64,000 nucleotides of DNA, taken from positions 62,001 through 126,000 of the forward strand of contig JANQEA010000079.1 in the NCBI GenBank assembly GCA_028278555.1, given 5' to 3'. The DNA comes from Candidatus Bipolaricaulota bacterium (GTDB lineage Bacteria; Bipolaricaulota; Bipolaricaulia; UBA7950; UBA9294). Made by a program: the position numbers and the translations under genes. Under the pieces are notes generated by a model. The model was not told where the DNA came from and made no database searches. It saw only the letters and a program-made list of their open reading frames with translations. This document shows positions 26,634-35,835 of the stretch, piece after piece (the stretch's first letter is position 1; every line of letters begins with the position of its first letter).

Positions 26634-27632
26634 ATGGATAACGATCGGATTGAGGTTCTGCTGGGCGGCATCGGATGTAGTGTGCCCCCAGGCACGAAGT
26701 GGCAGGGATTCTTGCGTGTAGAGGGTTTCTCCCCTGACTTCGATGTTCCGGTTGTCTTGACTCGTGGGAGCGAGCCAGGCCCAATCGCCGTTGTCATCGG
26801 CGGTATTCATGGCGGGGAGCACAACAGCATCGAGGGGCCCCGACGTGTCGCGTGCGATCTGGATCCGACTAAACTCAAAGGACTTGTCGCCATTGTCCCT
26901 GTCGCGAATCGGGCTGCCTTCCACGCGCGCTCGCACAATGGTTCGCCTCCAGATGGTCAGAATCTTGCGCGGCTCTTTCCCGGTTCTCCGGACGGAACCG
27001 CGCTTGAGAGAGTGGCATACGCAATCAGTTCGAAACTACTGCAGCACGCAGATGCAGTTCTCGAACTCCATGGTGCGGACGCCCTGGAGGTCATCATCCC
27101 CCACGTCTACGTCCCGGAGCACCAGCCTGGTCCTGGTGTGTCGGGTCAGAGACCATGGACGGAGTGGGATCTGGCCGACATGTATTGCATCGAGGTCATC
27201 GCGGCTACACCGCACAGAGACCCAGGCTCTCCAGTCAACGTGAGTGCATCTGCAGGAATACCCTCTATCCTCGCTGAGGCGGGGTCGGGTGATCTAGACG
27301 AGCATGCGATCCGCATCCACTACCGGGGGATCACCAATGTTCTGCGGCGCATGGGGATTCTCGCGGGATTGCCGCTCATCGATCAGCCTGCACGGCGCCG
27401 AGTGCGCTATTCGCGAGTTCAATCTCCCCGGTCGGGCTTCTTCTACCCCAAGGCCCGCGTGGGACAGCCGATTGAGAAGGACCAAGTCCTGGGCGAGGTC
27501 ACGGACTACTTCGGCCATGAGCGTGACCTCATCAGAGCGCCGGTGTCGGGTGTTGTTGGCTTCATCAAGAAGACGATGGCGACTAACGAGGGAAACGGGC
27601 TGTTCAGTATCGCGACGGATCTCAAAGACTAA
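26634..27632 (+). CDS. Zinc deacylase of the succinylglutamate desuccinylase/aspartoacylase (M14-like) family
   Basis: 332 residues. The zinc site reads GGIHGGEHNS (His and Glu of HxxE) with a later His in LELHGAD. The C-terminal about 75 residues (FFYPKARVGQPIEKDQVLGEV, APVSGVVG) form the small beta-hammerhead domain seen in this family. Members remove acyl groups from N-acyl amino acids or process related amides. ATG 26634 follows GGGAGG. With the binding protein and permeases downstream, it may release an amino acid from an imported N-acylated or peptide-like substrate. Confidence 0.88.
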   Translation: MDNDRIEVLLGGIGCSVPPGTKWQGFLRVEGFSPDFDVPVVLTRGSEPGPIAVVIGGIHGGEHNSIEGPRRVACDLDPTKLKGLVAIVPVANRAAFHARSHNGSPPDGQNLARLFPGSPDGTALERVAYAISSKLLQHADAVLELHGADALEVIIPHVYVPEHQPGPGVSGQRPWTEWDLADMYCIEVIAATPHRDPGSPVNVSASAGIPSILAEAGSGDLDEHAIRIHYRGITNVLRRMGILAGLPLIDQPARRRVRYSRVQSPRSGFFYPKARVGQPIEKDQVLGEVTDYFGHERDLIRAPVSGVVGFIKKTMATNEGNGLFSIATDLKD

Positions 27633-27739
27633 ACCATCCCTCCACTAGATCAGGGGAAGGCAGGTGGTTCATCGGAAACACAGCCCAGATCAGGAAGGAG
27701 GGGGTGAGACACGAAGTGGATCACGGAGGAGGTAGTCCG

Positions 27740-29272
27740 ATGAGGCAGAGCATACGGAAGGCAATAGCTTGCGCTGCCCTGAGCGGCCTGATGCTGATGT
27801 CGCTGGGAGTTGCTGCTGTTGCTCAGGTTTATGGGGGAACGCTGCGTGTTGGTTTGTCTGACGAGGTCACTCAGCTGGATCCGCACTTCACCAGTCAGCA
27901 GGCCCATGCTGAGATGATCGCTCGGAACGTCTACAATGGGTTGCTGAAGACGAATCCGGCCTGGGAAGTCCAGCCCGACCTAGCCGAGAGCTGGGAGGTC
28001 AGTGAGGATGGGCTGACGTGGACATTCCATCTGCGCGAAGGCGTGCGGTTCCACAACGGCGACCTATTCACCGCGGCGGATGTCAAGTTCTCACTCGAAC
28101 GACTGATCGACCCGGAGAGCGGTTCGACCCACGCTGGCGCATTTGATCCCAACCTGCAGGTTGGGATCGTCGACGACTACACGGTGGCGGTTACCTTGTC
28201 GATGCCCGACGCCGACTTGCTCGACAATTTGGCGGCTCCGAGCATCGCGATGGTGCCGAAGGCCGTCGTTGAGGCCAATGGGAATCTCAATGAGGTTGTC
28301 GTTGGGACGGGCCCGTTCTATCTAGCTGAGCGTCGAGTCGATGTGAAGACTGTCCTCGCGAGGAACCCGGAGTACTTTGAAGAGGGACTCCCGTATCTGG
28401 ATCGAATCGAGTACCGCATCATCCAGGATGACACGGCTCGTCTGGTAGCGCTTCGGATGGGAGAGGTGCACTTCATCGACCGGGTCCCGTGGCAGATGAT
28501 CGACGCGCTCGAGAGCGCGCAAGGAGTGAAGGCAGTCGGTGGTGCAGGCATCAACCTCCGAATCATGAGCCCGAACATCAACCGGGAGCCGTGGGATGAT
28601 CCACGTGTTCGCCAGGCGTTCTACATGGGCCTCAACAAGCAGGAGATTGTTGACGTCGTCCTTGCTGGCTATGGAGAGGCTTTGCTCGGAGGCGTGATTC
28701 CGTCGACGCTCGCGGGCCACAACCCCAATGCCTGCTACCCGGATGGAGATGTAGAAGGCGCCAAGGCCTTACTCGCAGAGGCCGGATATCCCGACGGTTT
28801 CACAACGAAGCTTCTGACATTCGGCGACATCCAAATCTACGTGGACTATGCGCAGATTGTTCGAGAGCAAGCGAAGCAGTTCGGCGTTACGGTCGAGCTT
28901 GAGCTGCTGGAGCTTGGGATTGTGCAAGCCCGCAGGGCCGAGCAGGACTTCGATCTGGTCGGAGCGGGAATCGGAGGTCTGACAAACTCCCATTCCTTCG
29001 TTGCCAACACCTACGGAATCGCCTCCAAGCGGAACTTCAACAAGTACGACGACCCGATCTTGGAGGACTTCCTGCTCCAGAGCAAGGCTGCAGCGACACA
29101 GGAGGAACGCAACACCATCCTGATCGAGGCTCAGGAGTACTTGTGCACGACCATGCCAGTGTTCCCACTGTTCAATGGGTATACGCACTGGGGGGTCAGT
29201 GACAAACTGAAGGGCTGGGAGTTCAATCCGGGCTACGTACAGTACTTCGGCGTTGTCTGGCTTGAGGACTAG
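27740..29272 (+). CDS. Peptide/nickel-type ABC substrate-binding protein (SBP_bac_5)
   Basis: 510-residue exported binding protein. ATG 27740 lies behind a strong GGAGGAGG (27725-27732) and gives a signal peptide ending near VAAVAQ. Family blocks include GGTLRVGL, LDPHFTSQQ, LAESWEVSEDGLTWTFHLREGVRFHNGD and NREPWDDPRVRQAF. It belongs with the DppBC-type permeases 117 nt downstream, across a strong stem-loop that may make this gene more highly expressed than the permeases. Ligand unknown. Confidence 0.95.
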   Translation: MRQSIRKAIACAALSGLMLMSLGVAAVAQVYGGTLRVGLSDEVTQLDPHFTSQQAHAEMIARNVYNGLLKTNPAWEVQPDLAESWEVSEDGLTWTFHLREGVRFHNGDLFTAADVKFSLERLIDPESGSTHAGAFDPNLQVGIVDDYTVAVTLSMPDADLLDNLAAPSIAMVPKAVVEANGNLNEVVVGTGPFYLAERRVDVKTVLARNPEYFEEGLPYLDRIEYRIIQDDTARLVALRMGEVHFIDRVPWQMIDALESAQGVKAVGGAGINLRIMSPNINREPWDDPRVRQAFYMGLNKQEIVDVVLAGYGEALLGGVIPSTLAGHNPNACYPDGDVEGAKALLAEAGYPDGFTTKLLTFGDIQIYVDYAQIVREQAKQFGVTVELELLELGIVQARRAEQDFDLVGAGIGGLTNSHSFVANTYGIASKRNFNKYDDPILEDFLLQSKAAATQEERNTILIEAQEYLCTTMPVFPLFNGYTHWGVSDKLKGWEFNPGYVQYFGVVWLED

Positions 29273-29302
29273 CTGAGAGAGCCGTATCGGAAAGGAACCG
29301 AT

Positions 29303-29346
29303 GGGATTTCGCCCGCATCCATGGAAGCATCAGCGGGCGGAATCCC
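29303..29346 (+). promoter_or_regulatory. Large intergenic stem-loop between binding protein and permease genes
   Basis: A 14-bp stem (29303-29316 with 29333-29346, one G-U pair) closing a 16-nt loop. It is not followed by a T-run, so it is unlikely to be a full terminator. In binding-protein operons such structures commonly stabilise the upstream message or act as partial terminators, setting a high ratio of binding protein to permease. Confidence 0.6.
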
Positions 29347-29389
29347 GTTCGGGTGAAGCAGCCGATCGACGCCGAGAGGGCTCACTTCC

Positions 29390-30337
29390 ATGACGTTCTC
29401 GTATCTGGTGCGCCGCATCCTCCAGACTGGGATCACCCTCTTCCTGATGAGCCTCATCGTATTCGGGGCGCTTCGCGCGATCCCCGGAGACGCGGCTGTC
29501 ATCCTGCTCGGCGAATACTATGGATTCGAGGAGGTCACTGTCCTGCGGGAGCGGATGGGACTCAACGATCCGGTGTATGTCCAGTATTTCCGTTGGATCG
29601 GAAGTGCCCTTCGGGGTGATCTCGGTGTGTCCTGGCGGAGCAACGAGTCCATCACGTATGAGTTAGCTCGCAGGCTTCCCGTGACGTTTCAGCTTGCATT
29701 GCTCGCCTTCTTCACCTCGATCCTCATCGCGCTTCCCGCCGGGTTGGTTTCCGCGGCCAAGCGGAACACATGGTTCGATCGAGGTGCGCGGGTGATCGCC
29801 CTGATTGGGATCTCGCTGCCAAATTTCTGGGTCGGCTTGATGCTGATCCTCGCGTTTGCGCTCTCTCTTCGCTGGATCCCGTCCGGAGGTTTTGTCAGTA
29901 TCAGCGAGGGCCTGGGGCCGTATCTTCGCGCCCTGGCCGCACCCGCCATCACGTTGGGCACAGCGATGGCCGCTAGCACGATGAGGATCACTCGTGCCTC
30001 TACGCTCGAAGCACTGAGCCAAGACTACATCCGGACAGCAAGATCCAAAGGGCTGCGCGAGTTCACCGTACTGACAGCTCACGCTTTCAAGAATGCGATG
30101 ATACCGATCCTGACCGTGATCGGTGTTCAATTCGGGTTGATGCTTGCTGGGTCCGTGGCAGTGGAAACGGTCTTCTCCATTCCTGGGGTGAGCCGCTTTC
30201 TCATCGATGGAGTCAACAATCGAGACTACCCTGTTGTCATGGCCACGGTGCTTGTGATAAGCCTCGGCTACATGATCGCGAACCTGATGGTGGATCTGTC
30301 TTACGCGATCATCGATCCAAGGATTCGGTATGAGTAG
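29390..30337 (+). CDS. dppB: Peptide/nickel ABC permease DppB-type
   Basis: 315 residues, six hydrophobic helices. N-terminal SYLVRRILQTGITLFLMSLIVF, then GDLGVSWRS and the ATPase-contact EAA loop DYIRTARSKGLREF are diagnostic of DppB. The stop lies 8 nt inside the next permease gene. Forms the heterodimeric channel with that protein. No ATPase genes follow, unlike the importer at the left end of the window. Confidence 0.95.
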   Translation: MTFSYLVRRILQTGITLFLMSLIVFGALRAIPGDAAVILLGEYYGFEEVTVLRERMGLNDPVYVQYFRWIGSALRGDLGVSWRSNESITYELARRLPVTFQLALLAFFTSILIALPAGLVSAAKRNTWFDRGARVIALIGISLPNFWVGLMLILAFALSLRWIPSGGFVSISEGLGPYLRALAAPAITLGTAMAASTMRITRASTLEALSQDYIRTARSKGLREFTVLTAHAFKNAMIPILTVIGVQFGLMLAGSVAVETVFSIPGVSRFLIDGVNNRDYPVVMATVLVISLGYMIANLMVDLSYAIIDPRIRYE

Positions 30338-31226
30338 ACGAACACGGTACGAAGGAAGAGTCCCCGACCGTGACGTGTCGCGGATTCGGCTTTGGCTTCG
30401 TGACGTTCGGCGCTTCTTCGACCCGCTGTCAACCGTTGCCGCGGCAATCGTAGTGCTGATCGTGCTCGCTGCCACATTCCCCGGAATCATTGCGCCGTAC
30501 GGCTACGAGGATATGAGTCTGCGGGAGCGTTTGCAGCCACCCAACTGGAGCCATCTTCTCGGAACGGACAATTTCGGACGAGATGTATTCAGTCGCCTGA
30601 TCTACGGCGCCGGGGTGTCCGTCTATATCGGCTTGGTGGCTGTGCTGATCGCTTCGACGGTAGGTGTAACGATCGGAGTCGTGTCAGGCTTCTACGGTGG
30701 GATGGTCGATGCCGTTCTCATGCGGCTCGTCGACGTTATGCTTTCATTCCCATCGATCCTGTTCGCACTGGTTTTGATCACTCTACTCGGGCCATCGGTG
30801 ATCAGCCTCGTCATCACGATGGGAATCATCTACTCGCCGCGGATGGCACGGCTGGCGCGGGCGGGCACACTCTCTGCGAAGAACGAAGTGTATGTGGAGT
30901 CAGCCCGCGCCATTGGCGTGCCCAACCGCAGAGTGTTGCTCCGATACATCCTCCCGAACATCGTGGGGCCTCTAGTCGTTCAGGCCAGTCTGCTGCTCCC
31001 GATCGCCATCCTTGTCGAGGCGACGCTGAGCTTCCTCGGGCTTGGGGTGCAACCTCCGACACCTTCATGGGGGGCGATGCTGAGCGCAGGTAGAGCCTAC
31101 ATGGAGATCGCCCCGTGGCTGACGATCTTCCCTGGCGCTGCTATAGCGATCATCGTGCTTTCAGTGAACCTGCTTGGGGATGCTGCGCAGGATTGGGCGA
31201 ATCCGCGACTAAGGCGAAGGCTATGA
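30330..31226 (+). CDS. dppC: Peptide/nickel ABC permease DppC-type
   Basis: 298 residues, six helices. GTDNFGRDVFSRLIYGA and the EAA loop YVESARAIGVPNRRV are typical, as is the TLSFLGLGVQPP block. It overlaps dppB by 8 nt. Complete counterpart of the truncated permease at the left edge. The next gene is a small unknown protein, not a DppD ATPase, so this pair must borrow ATPases from elsewhere, for example DppDF at 654-2607. Confidence 0.95.
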   Translation: MSRRTRYEGRVPDRDVSRIRLWLRDVRRFFDPLSTVAAAIVVLIVLAATFPGIIAPYGYEDMSLRERLQPPNWSHLLGTDNFGRDVFSRLIYGAGVSVYIGLVAVLIASTVGVTIGVVSGFYGGMVDAVLMRLVDVMLSFPSILFALVLITLLGPSVISLVITMGIIYSPRMARLARAGTLSAKNEVYVESARAIGVPNRRVLLRYILPNIVGPLVVQASLLLPIAILVEATLSFLGLGVQPPTPSWGAMLSAGRAYMEIAPWLTIFPGAAIAIIVLSVNLLGDAAQDWANPRLRRRL

Positions 31227-31278
31227 CCGCAGCGAAGGACAGCCTCAGGCTCGAACCCGAGGGCGAAAGGAGAACGGT

Positions 31279-31653
31279 ATGGAGTTGAAGGCGTTCGTGG
31301 CCGGCAACGTCGAGGGCGCGATGAAGAGGCTGCGGGAAGGATTGGAGAGTGCGGGATTCGTTTTCTCGGAGACGGATCGATCCTATCTTCTCACTCGGCC
31401 CGACACCGGAGGCATCAACCAGCATTTGTGCGGCTCGACATTCTGGGCAAGGAAGCAGCTATCCGCCCCCCAGCCGCGATCGCATGCGATCGAGATTGAA
31501 GGTGCGATCTCGACCGCCGAGGAGTTAGTCTGTGTGCGGGTCGACCTCTGTGAGTTTCACGGGCAACGGAAGCATTCGTTCGGCGGAAGCCAAGCGCTGG
31601 AGACGTTCGTTGAATCGTTCAGCCGCATGCTCTTTGAGCCGCCATCAACATGA
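31279..31653 (+). CDS. Small protein of unknown function upstream of AOR3
   Basis: 124 residues, soluble, no family recognised. Two Cys (one in HLCGSTFW, one in RVDLCEFHG) and a central beta-rich part are visible. ATG 31279 has AAAGGAG at a good distance. AOR3 begins 28 nt after its stop, so the two are translated from the same message. It occupies the place where AOR2 has its ferredoxin, but has no cluster motif. A maturation or substrate-handling partner of AOR3 is a guess. Confidence 0.75.
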   Translation: MELKAFVAGNVEGAMKRLREGLESAGFVFSETDRSYLLTRPDTGGINQHLCGSTFWARKQLSAPQPRSHAIEIEGAISTAEELVCVRVDLCEFHGQRKHSFGGSQALETFVESFSRMLFEPPST

Positions 31654-31681
31654 GCACAACGTTTTGGGAGGAGGAACGCAC

Positions 31682-33520
31682 ATGACCTTTGGGCGATACC
31701 TAGATGTTGACCTCAGTGCCAGAACGATCCAGGATTATCGGATTCCCGAGGACTGGACTCGCATGTACATGGGGGGGCGAGGAATCGGCGCTCGCATACT
31801 TCTGTCCGAACTCCCGAGAGGCGCTGATCCGCTTGGGCCGGACAACGTTTTAGTGTTCGGGACAGGCCCGCTTGCTGGGACCGGATTCCCCGGAGCATCC
31901 CGCAATGTCGTGATGGCGAAGTCGCCTAAGACGGGGAGCGTCAGCGGGTCCTATGTTGGTGGATACTTCCCGCATGCTCTTGGCAACTCCGCATACGACG
32001 GCATCCTTTTTCGCGAGCAGTCCGAAGTGCCGTGCTATCTGACCCTTGTTGACGGGAAGGCCGAACTCCATGAAGCCTCGGAACTCTGGGGGCTGGGAGT
32101 TGGAGAGACCGTAGACAGATTGGTTGCCCTGCACGGGAGGGAAGCCAAGGTTTCCTGCATCGGACCGGCGGGCGAGCGGTTGGTGCGATGTGCTGCCGTG
32201 ATCAATGACCGAAATCGTGCAGCGGGCCGCCCGGGCTTCGGAGCTGTGATGGGATCGAAACTCCTGAAAGCGGTAGTCGTTGTAGGGAACGTCCCGAAGC
32301 CCATTCGGGACGCGGAGAAGCTTCGGGAGATCACGAAACGGCTTGTCGTCTCGCTGTCGGAGAACCCTGGGACGAAACGGATGCATGAGCTTGGCACATG
32401 CACTGGGATCCTTGGAAACAACGAGCGTGGAATCCTCCCGACACGGAATTTCAAGGAGGGCTGGTTCGACAGCGCAGAAAAAATCAGCGCAGAGGTGTTG
32501 CGCGAAACGATCCTTACCGAGCCCGACACGTGTACTGGGTGCCCGATCCGCTGCAAGAGAGTCGTCGAGACGGAGTTTCGTGGGGAGAAGGTCACTCCGG
32601 GATTCGGCGGGCCTGAGTACGAGACGGTCGCCGCCTTCGGACCGCTCTGCCTCGTAGACAATCTCGACGCTATTGCTCTGGCCAATCAGAAGTGCAACGA
32701 CTATGGACTCGATACGATCAGCGTGGGAAACCTCATCGCGATGGTCATGGAAGCATGCGAGGTGGGCATTCTCGACGAAGGACTCTCGTGGGGGGACGCA
32801 TCCGGCTTGGTCGACATGGTTGACAAGATCGGCAATCGCGAAGGGATTGGCGACGTCCTCGCGGATGGCATCGAACATGCGTCCGCCAAGTACGGGATTG
32901 ACTTCGCTGTTCACGTGAAAGGTCAAGAGGTTCCGCTCCACGAACCTCGAGGTAAGAAGGCGATCGGGCTCCAATACGCGGTCAGCCCGCGCGGCGCCGA
33001 GCACATGGAGGCGATGCACGACACGGAACTCGAGGCGGATTGCCCGCTGCCTTCCTACGGGGTTTCCGAGTCGATGGATCGGCTCTCCTGGGATGGGAAG
33101 CCGGCGGTCACCGTGACGTATGAGAACATCCGATCATTCCTCAACTCGGCGATCACCTGTGTGTTCCCCATACGCGACGCTGGCTACGAGATCTCGTTAC
33201 CCATGCTGAGAGAGGCAATCCAGGCGGTCGTAGGACTTGAGATTGACAAGCAGGGGCTCGTCGACATCGGGGCACGGAACTGGAATCTCCTGAAGATCCA
33301 TGTTGCCAGAGAAGGGGCAACCCGAGCCGATGACGACCTGCCGTCGCGTCTCAAGCAAGCCATCTCCAAGGGCTCCTGTGATGGGCAAGCAATCCCTGAT
33401 GATGTTCTACAGCAGCAAATCGACGAGTACTACACCTTGCGGGGTTGGGACGACAAGGGACCGACCAAGGAGACGCTCCGGAGACTCGCCATGCAGGAGG
33501 TCGAATCATTCCTGCCGTAA
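31682..33520 (+). CDS. Tungsten-containing aldehyde:ferredoxin oxidoreductase AOR3
   Basis: 612 residues. [4Fe-4S] ligands are Cys284, Cys287, Cys291 (CTGCPIRC) and Cys493 (AITCVF). Pterin landmarks MGGRGIGARIL, CIGPAGERL, NRAAGRPGFGAVMGSK and CNDYGLDTIS are present. It is clearly more distant from AOR1/AOR2 than they are from each other, and its codon use is that of the island. GGGAGGAGG precedes ATG 31682. With the downstream aminotransferase and amine dehydrogenase it could oxidise aldehydes formed from amino acids. Confidence 0.95.
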   Translation: MTFGRYLDVDLSARTIQDYRIPEDWTRMYMGGRGIGARILLSELPRGADPLGPDNVLVFGTGPLAGTGFPGASRNVVMAKSPKTGSVSGSYVGGYFPHALGNSAYDGILFREQSEVPCYLTLVDGKAELHEASELWGLGVGETVDRLVALHGREAKVSCIGPAGERLVRCAAVINDRNRAAGRPGFGAVMGSKLLKAVVVVGNVPKPIRDAEKLREITKRLVVSLSENPGTKRMHELGTCTGILGNNERGILPTRNFKEGWFDSAEKISAEVLRETILTEPDTCTGCPIRCKRVVETEFRGEKVTPGFGGPEYETVAAFGPLCLVDNLDAIALANQKCNDYGLDTISVGNLIAMVMEACEVGILDEGLSWGDASGLVDMVDKIGNREGIGDVLADGIEHASAKYGIDFAVHVKGQEVPLHEPRGKKAIGLQYAVSPRGAEHMEAMHDTELEADCPLPSYGVSESMDRLSWDGKPAVTVTYENIRSFLNSAITCVFPIRDAGYEISLPMLREAIQAVVGLEIDKQGLVDIGARNWNLLKIHVAREGATRADDDLPSRLKQAISKGSCDGQAIPDDVLQQQIDEYYTLRGWDDKGPTKETLRRLAMQEVESFLP

Positions 33521-33642
33521 GGCAGATCAAGTTCGGTGATTCTCATCGGAGGGGGGCTGATCTCGAGGTAGAGGAGTCCGCAGGCCGGGCGAAGCGTCCG
33601 CGTGACGCATGTTGAGATGTGCCACTACACAAACGGGGTGTG

Positions 33643-34557
33643 ATGATGTTCGACAAGACGAGAGACTTCCTGGTGAAGCTGGGGCTTCCGAGCGGAGATG
33701 CATTCGACCTGCCGTCGTCGGAAAAGCGGTTCGCAGACGGAGCCAGCTACCGAATCGAAGTTCCCACGATCAACACGGCCAAGGCGATGCGTGCGCTGGT
33801 TGAGACGGCGGACAAGAACGGCGTCGTGATCAATCGCGTCGATGAGACGTACGGTGCCTTTCGCCATACCGCGAGTGAGATCAACGAGTACCGGAGCATC
33901 GCCAGGGACTGGGGGCTCGAGGTGAATCTCTCCGTTGGGCCGCGGGCTCCGTACGATACCGGAGCGACGGTGCAGACCTCGCAGGGGATTCGAATCGGAT
34001 ACCGCCTTCGAGGGATGGAGCAGATCGTCCGAGCGATCGAGGACGTGAAGCGGGTCGTGGATCTCGGCATTCGAGGGATCCTTGTCTACGACGAAGGCCT
34101 TCTGTGGGTTCTCAACGAAATGCGTCAGGCTGGGGAGCTTCCCAGCGAGCTGCACTTCAAAGTGTCAGCGCATTGCGGACATGCGAACCCGGCGGCCCTT
34201 CGCGTGTTGGTGAAGAACGGGGCTGACTCGATCAACCCGGTACGCGATCTCCAACTGCCAATGATTGCTGCTCTTCGTCAGGCGGTGGACGTTCCGCTCG
34301 ACGTCCATACGGATAATCCTCCTGCATCCGGAGGCTTCATCCGAGTGTACGAGGCGCCGGAGATGGTTCGCATTGCCGCGCCGATTCACCTGAAGACCGG
34401 GAACTCCGCGATCGGAGCCCACGGGAGCCTCACTTCGGAAGCGGACGGCATGCGGATGGCGACCGCTGCGACCATCACCGTTGAGATGGTGGAGAAGTAC
34501 TTCCCGGAAGCCACGCAGACCAAACGCGGGTCCGAGGATCTCGCGATCCCCGTATAG
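33643..34557 (+). CDS. TIM-barrel protein, U32-peptidase-like
   Basis: About 304 residues. The pattern (FADGASYRIEVPT, VNLSVGPRAPYDTGA, RGILVYDEGLLWVL, HFKVSAHCGHANP, VPLDVHTDNP) suggests a (beta/alpha)8 barrel. It resembles proteins annotated as U32-type peptidases but lacks a clear U32 signature, so function is open. Start is ambiguous: ATG 33643 or 33646 behind GGGGTG, or GTG 33619. Its codon use is closer to the host-like segments than that of its neighbours. Confidence 0.78.
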   Translation: MMFDKTRDFLVKLGLPSGDAFDLPSSEKRFADGASYRIEVPTINTAKAMRALVETADKNGVVINRVDETYGAFRHTASEINEYRSIARDWGLEVNLSVGPRAPYDTGATVQTSQGIRIGYRLRGMEQIVRAIEDVKRVVDLGIRGILVYDEGLLWVLNEMRQAGELPSELHFKVSAHCGHANPAALRVLVKNGADSINPVRDLQLPMIAALRQAVDVPLDVHTDNPPASGGFIRVYEAPEMVRIAAPIHLKTGNSAIGAHGSLTSEADGMRMATAATITVEMVEKYFPEATQTKRGSEDLAIPV

Positions 34558-34622
34558 CGCGTGAGTGATCCTGCGCACACCCACCGCTTCCAAGCGGATG
34601 GGTCTGAGAGAGGAGGCCATTA

Positions 34623-35090
34623 ATGGGCAAGGAGAGCAAGACAGTACAGGGCGAGTTCTTCAACGCCTTCGTCTACTCGATCTGCAGAGCGATGTCTGAG
34701 CGCTGCGGCAAGGAGAGCGCGGAGATGATCCTCAATCGCTTCGGAGAGCTGCTCTTCAGCGAGATTCAGAAGAAGAGGGCCTTGGATCTCGAGGATCCAC
34801 TGAAGGCGCTGCGAGGCATAGCAGAGTACCTGGTCACTTCGGGTTACATGGCCAAGATCGAGATCGACGAGATCGAGAAGTACGTGTACACCATTGAGAT
34901 GTACGGTGGGCCCGCCCACGACTCGTCTCAGCGCTTGATAGCCGGTGGATATGCCCCGTCTCACGTGCTTACAAACACGATGTTCGCGGCGCTTGCCGCC
35001 ATGAGATTGCGAGCTGAGCTGGAGCACTTGGACGTCTCCGACTCGGAGAACACCTTCGAGCGGTGGCAGCTGTCGGACGTCGCTAGCTAG
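34623..35090 (+). CDS. Small helical protein of unknown function
   Basis: 155 residues, predicted almost entirely helical (FFNAFVYSICRAMSERCGKESAEMILNRFGELLF). A strong GAGGAGG lies upstream of ATG 34623. General similarity in size and helix-rich character to the protein beside AOR1 (3797-4282), with a shared pattern of an aromatic helix followed by RxG/FGE, but homology is not proven. Lies in the catabolic block of the island between the TIM-barrel and flavin-reductase-like genes. Confidence 0.75.
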   Translation: MGKESKTVQGEFFNAFVYSICRAMSERCGKESAEMILNRFGELLFSEIQKKRALDLEDPLKALRGIAEYLVTSGYMAKIEIDEIEKYVYTIEMYGGPAHDSSQRLIAGGYAPSHVLTNTMFAALAAMRLRAELEHLDVSDSENTFERWQLSDVAS

Positions 35091-35184
35091 CGGCAGCCGA
35101 CTCCGGTTGGCTGTGAAACCCGAGCTTCCACTGCGGACAAGCACCGGGCAGTCACTCGCTCGAGATGACCAAGGAGGTTCTGAA

Positions 35185-35763
35185 ATGAAACGCATCAAGA
35201 CGGAAGAGGCCAAGGGGTTCCCATTTCACTATCCATCGAATGCGAGCGTGGTCACGTCAGCGCATGAGGGCAAGCGAAACTGCATAGCGGTCAGCCGCCA
35301 TGCGTGGTTTGCGTTCAAGCCTCCGATGTACGGCGTCGGGATCGGATCGAACAAGCACACGTGCGAGTTGATCAGGGGATCTGGGGAGTTCGTGGTCAAC
35401 TGGCTTCCATTTGACTGGGTGACCACCATCGCTGCATGTGGCAGCAAGAGCGGACGTGACGTGGACAAGTTCTCCGAGTTCGACATCGAGACCTCCGATC
35501 CACTTGTCGTCAGCGCGCCGGTGCTGAACGGCGTATACGCTGCGTACGAGTGTCGGGTCGAAAGCGAGCACAGCGTGGGGGATTCCACTTGGTTCGCTGG
35601 ACACATCGTCGCTGTTCACTACGACGAGGAGGTCTTTGACGAAACGCTTCAGATGAAGAAGCTCAATCCGATCCTGTGGCTGAGCCGAGAGACGTATGCC
35701 AAGGCCGACAATCCTAGGATCTTCCGTGTGGACCGACGCGCGCTGACGGTCGAGGAGATGTAG
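35185..35763 (+). CDS. Flavin reductase-like / FMN-binding split-barrel protein
   Basis: 192 residues. The fold signature of the DIM6/NTAB flavin reductase group is visible: YPSNASVVTSAHEGKRNCIAV, then MYGVGIGSNKHTCELIRGSGEFVVN and a C-terminal HIVAVHYDEEV. Such proteins bind FMN and pass electrons or serve as flavoredoxins. AAGGAGG at 35171-35177 fixes the ATG at 35185. Context suggests a flavin carrier for the oxidative catabolism encoded next to it. Confidence 0.87.
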   Translation: MKRIKTEEAKGFPFHYPSNASVVTSAHEGKRNCIAVSRHAWFAFKPPMYGVGIGSNKHTCELIRGSGEFVVNWLPFDWVTTIAACGSKSGRDVDKFSEFDIETSDPLVVSAPVLNGVYAAYECRVESEHSVGDSTWFAGHIVAVHYDEEVFDETLQMKKLNPILWLSRETYAKADNPRIFRVDRRALTVEEM

Positions 35764-35835
35764 CACCGAGAGACGGGATGCCGAGTAGAGTCAGTGACTC
35801 TGCTGTCTGCGTGACCCGCTCAAGGAGGCCATCCG

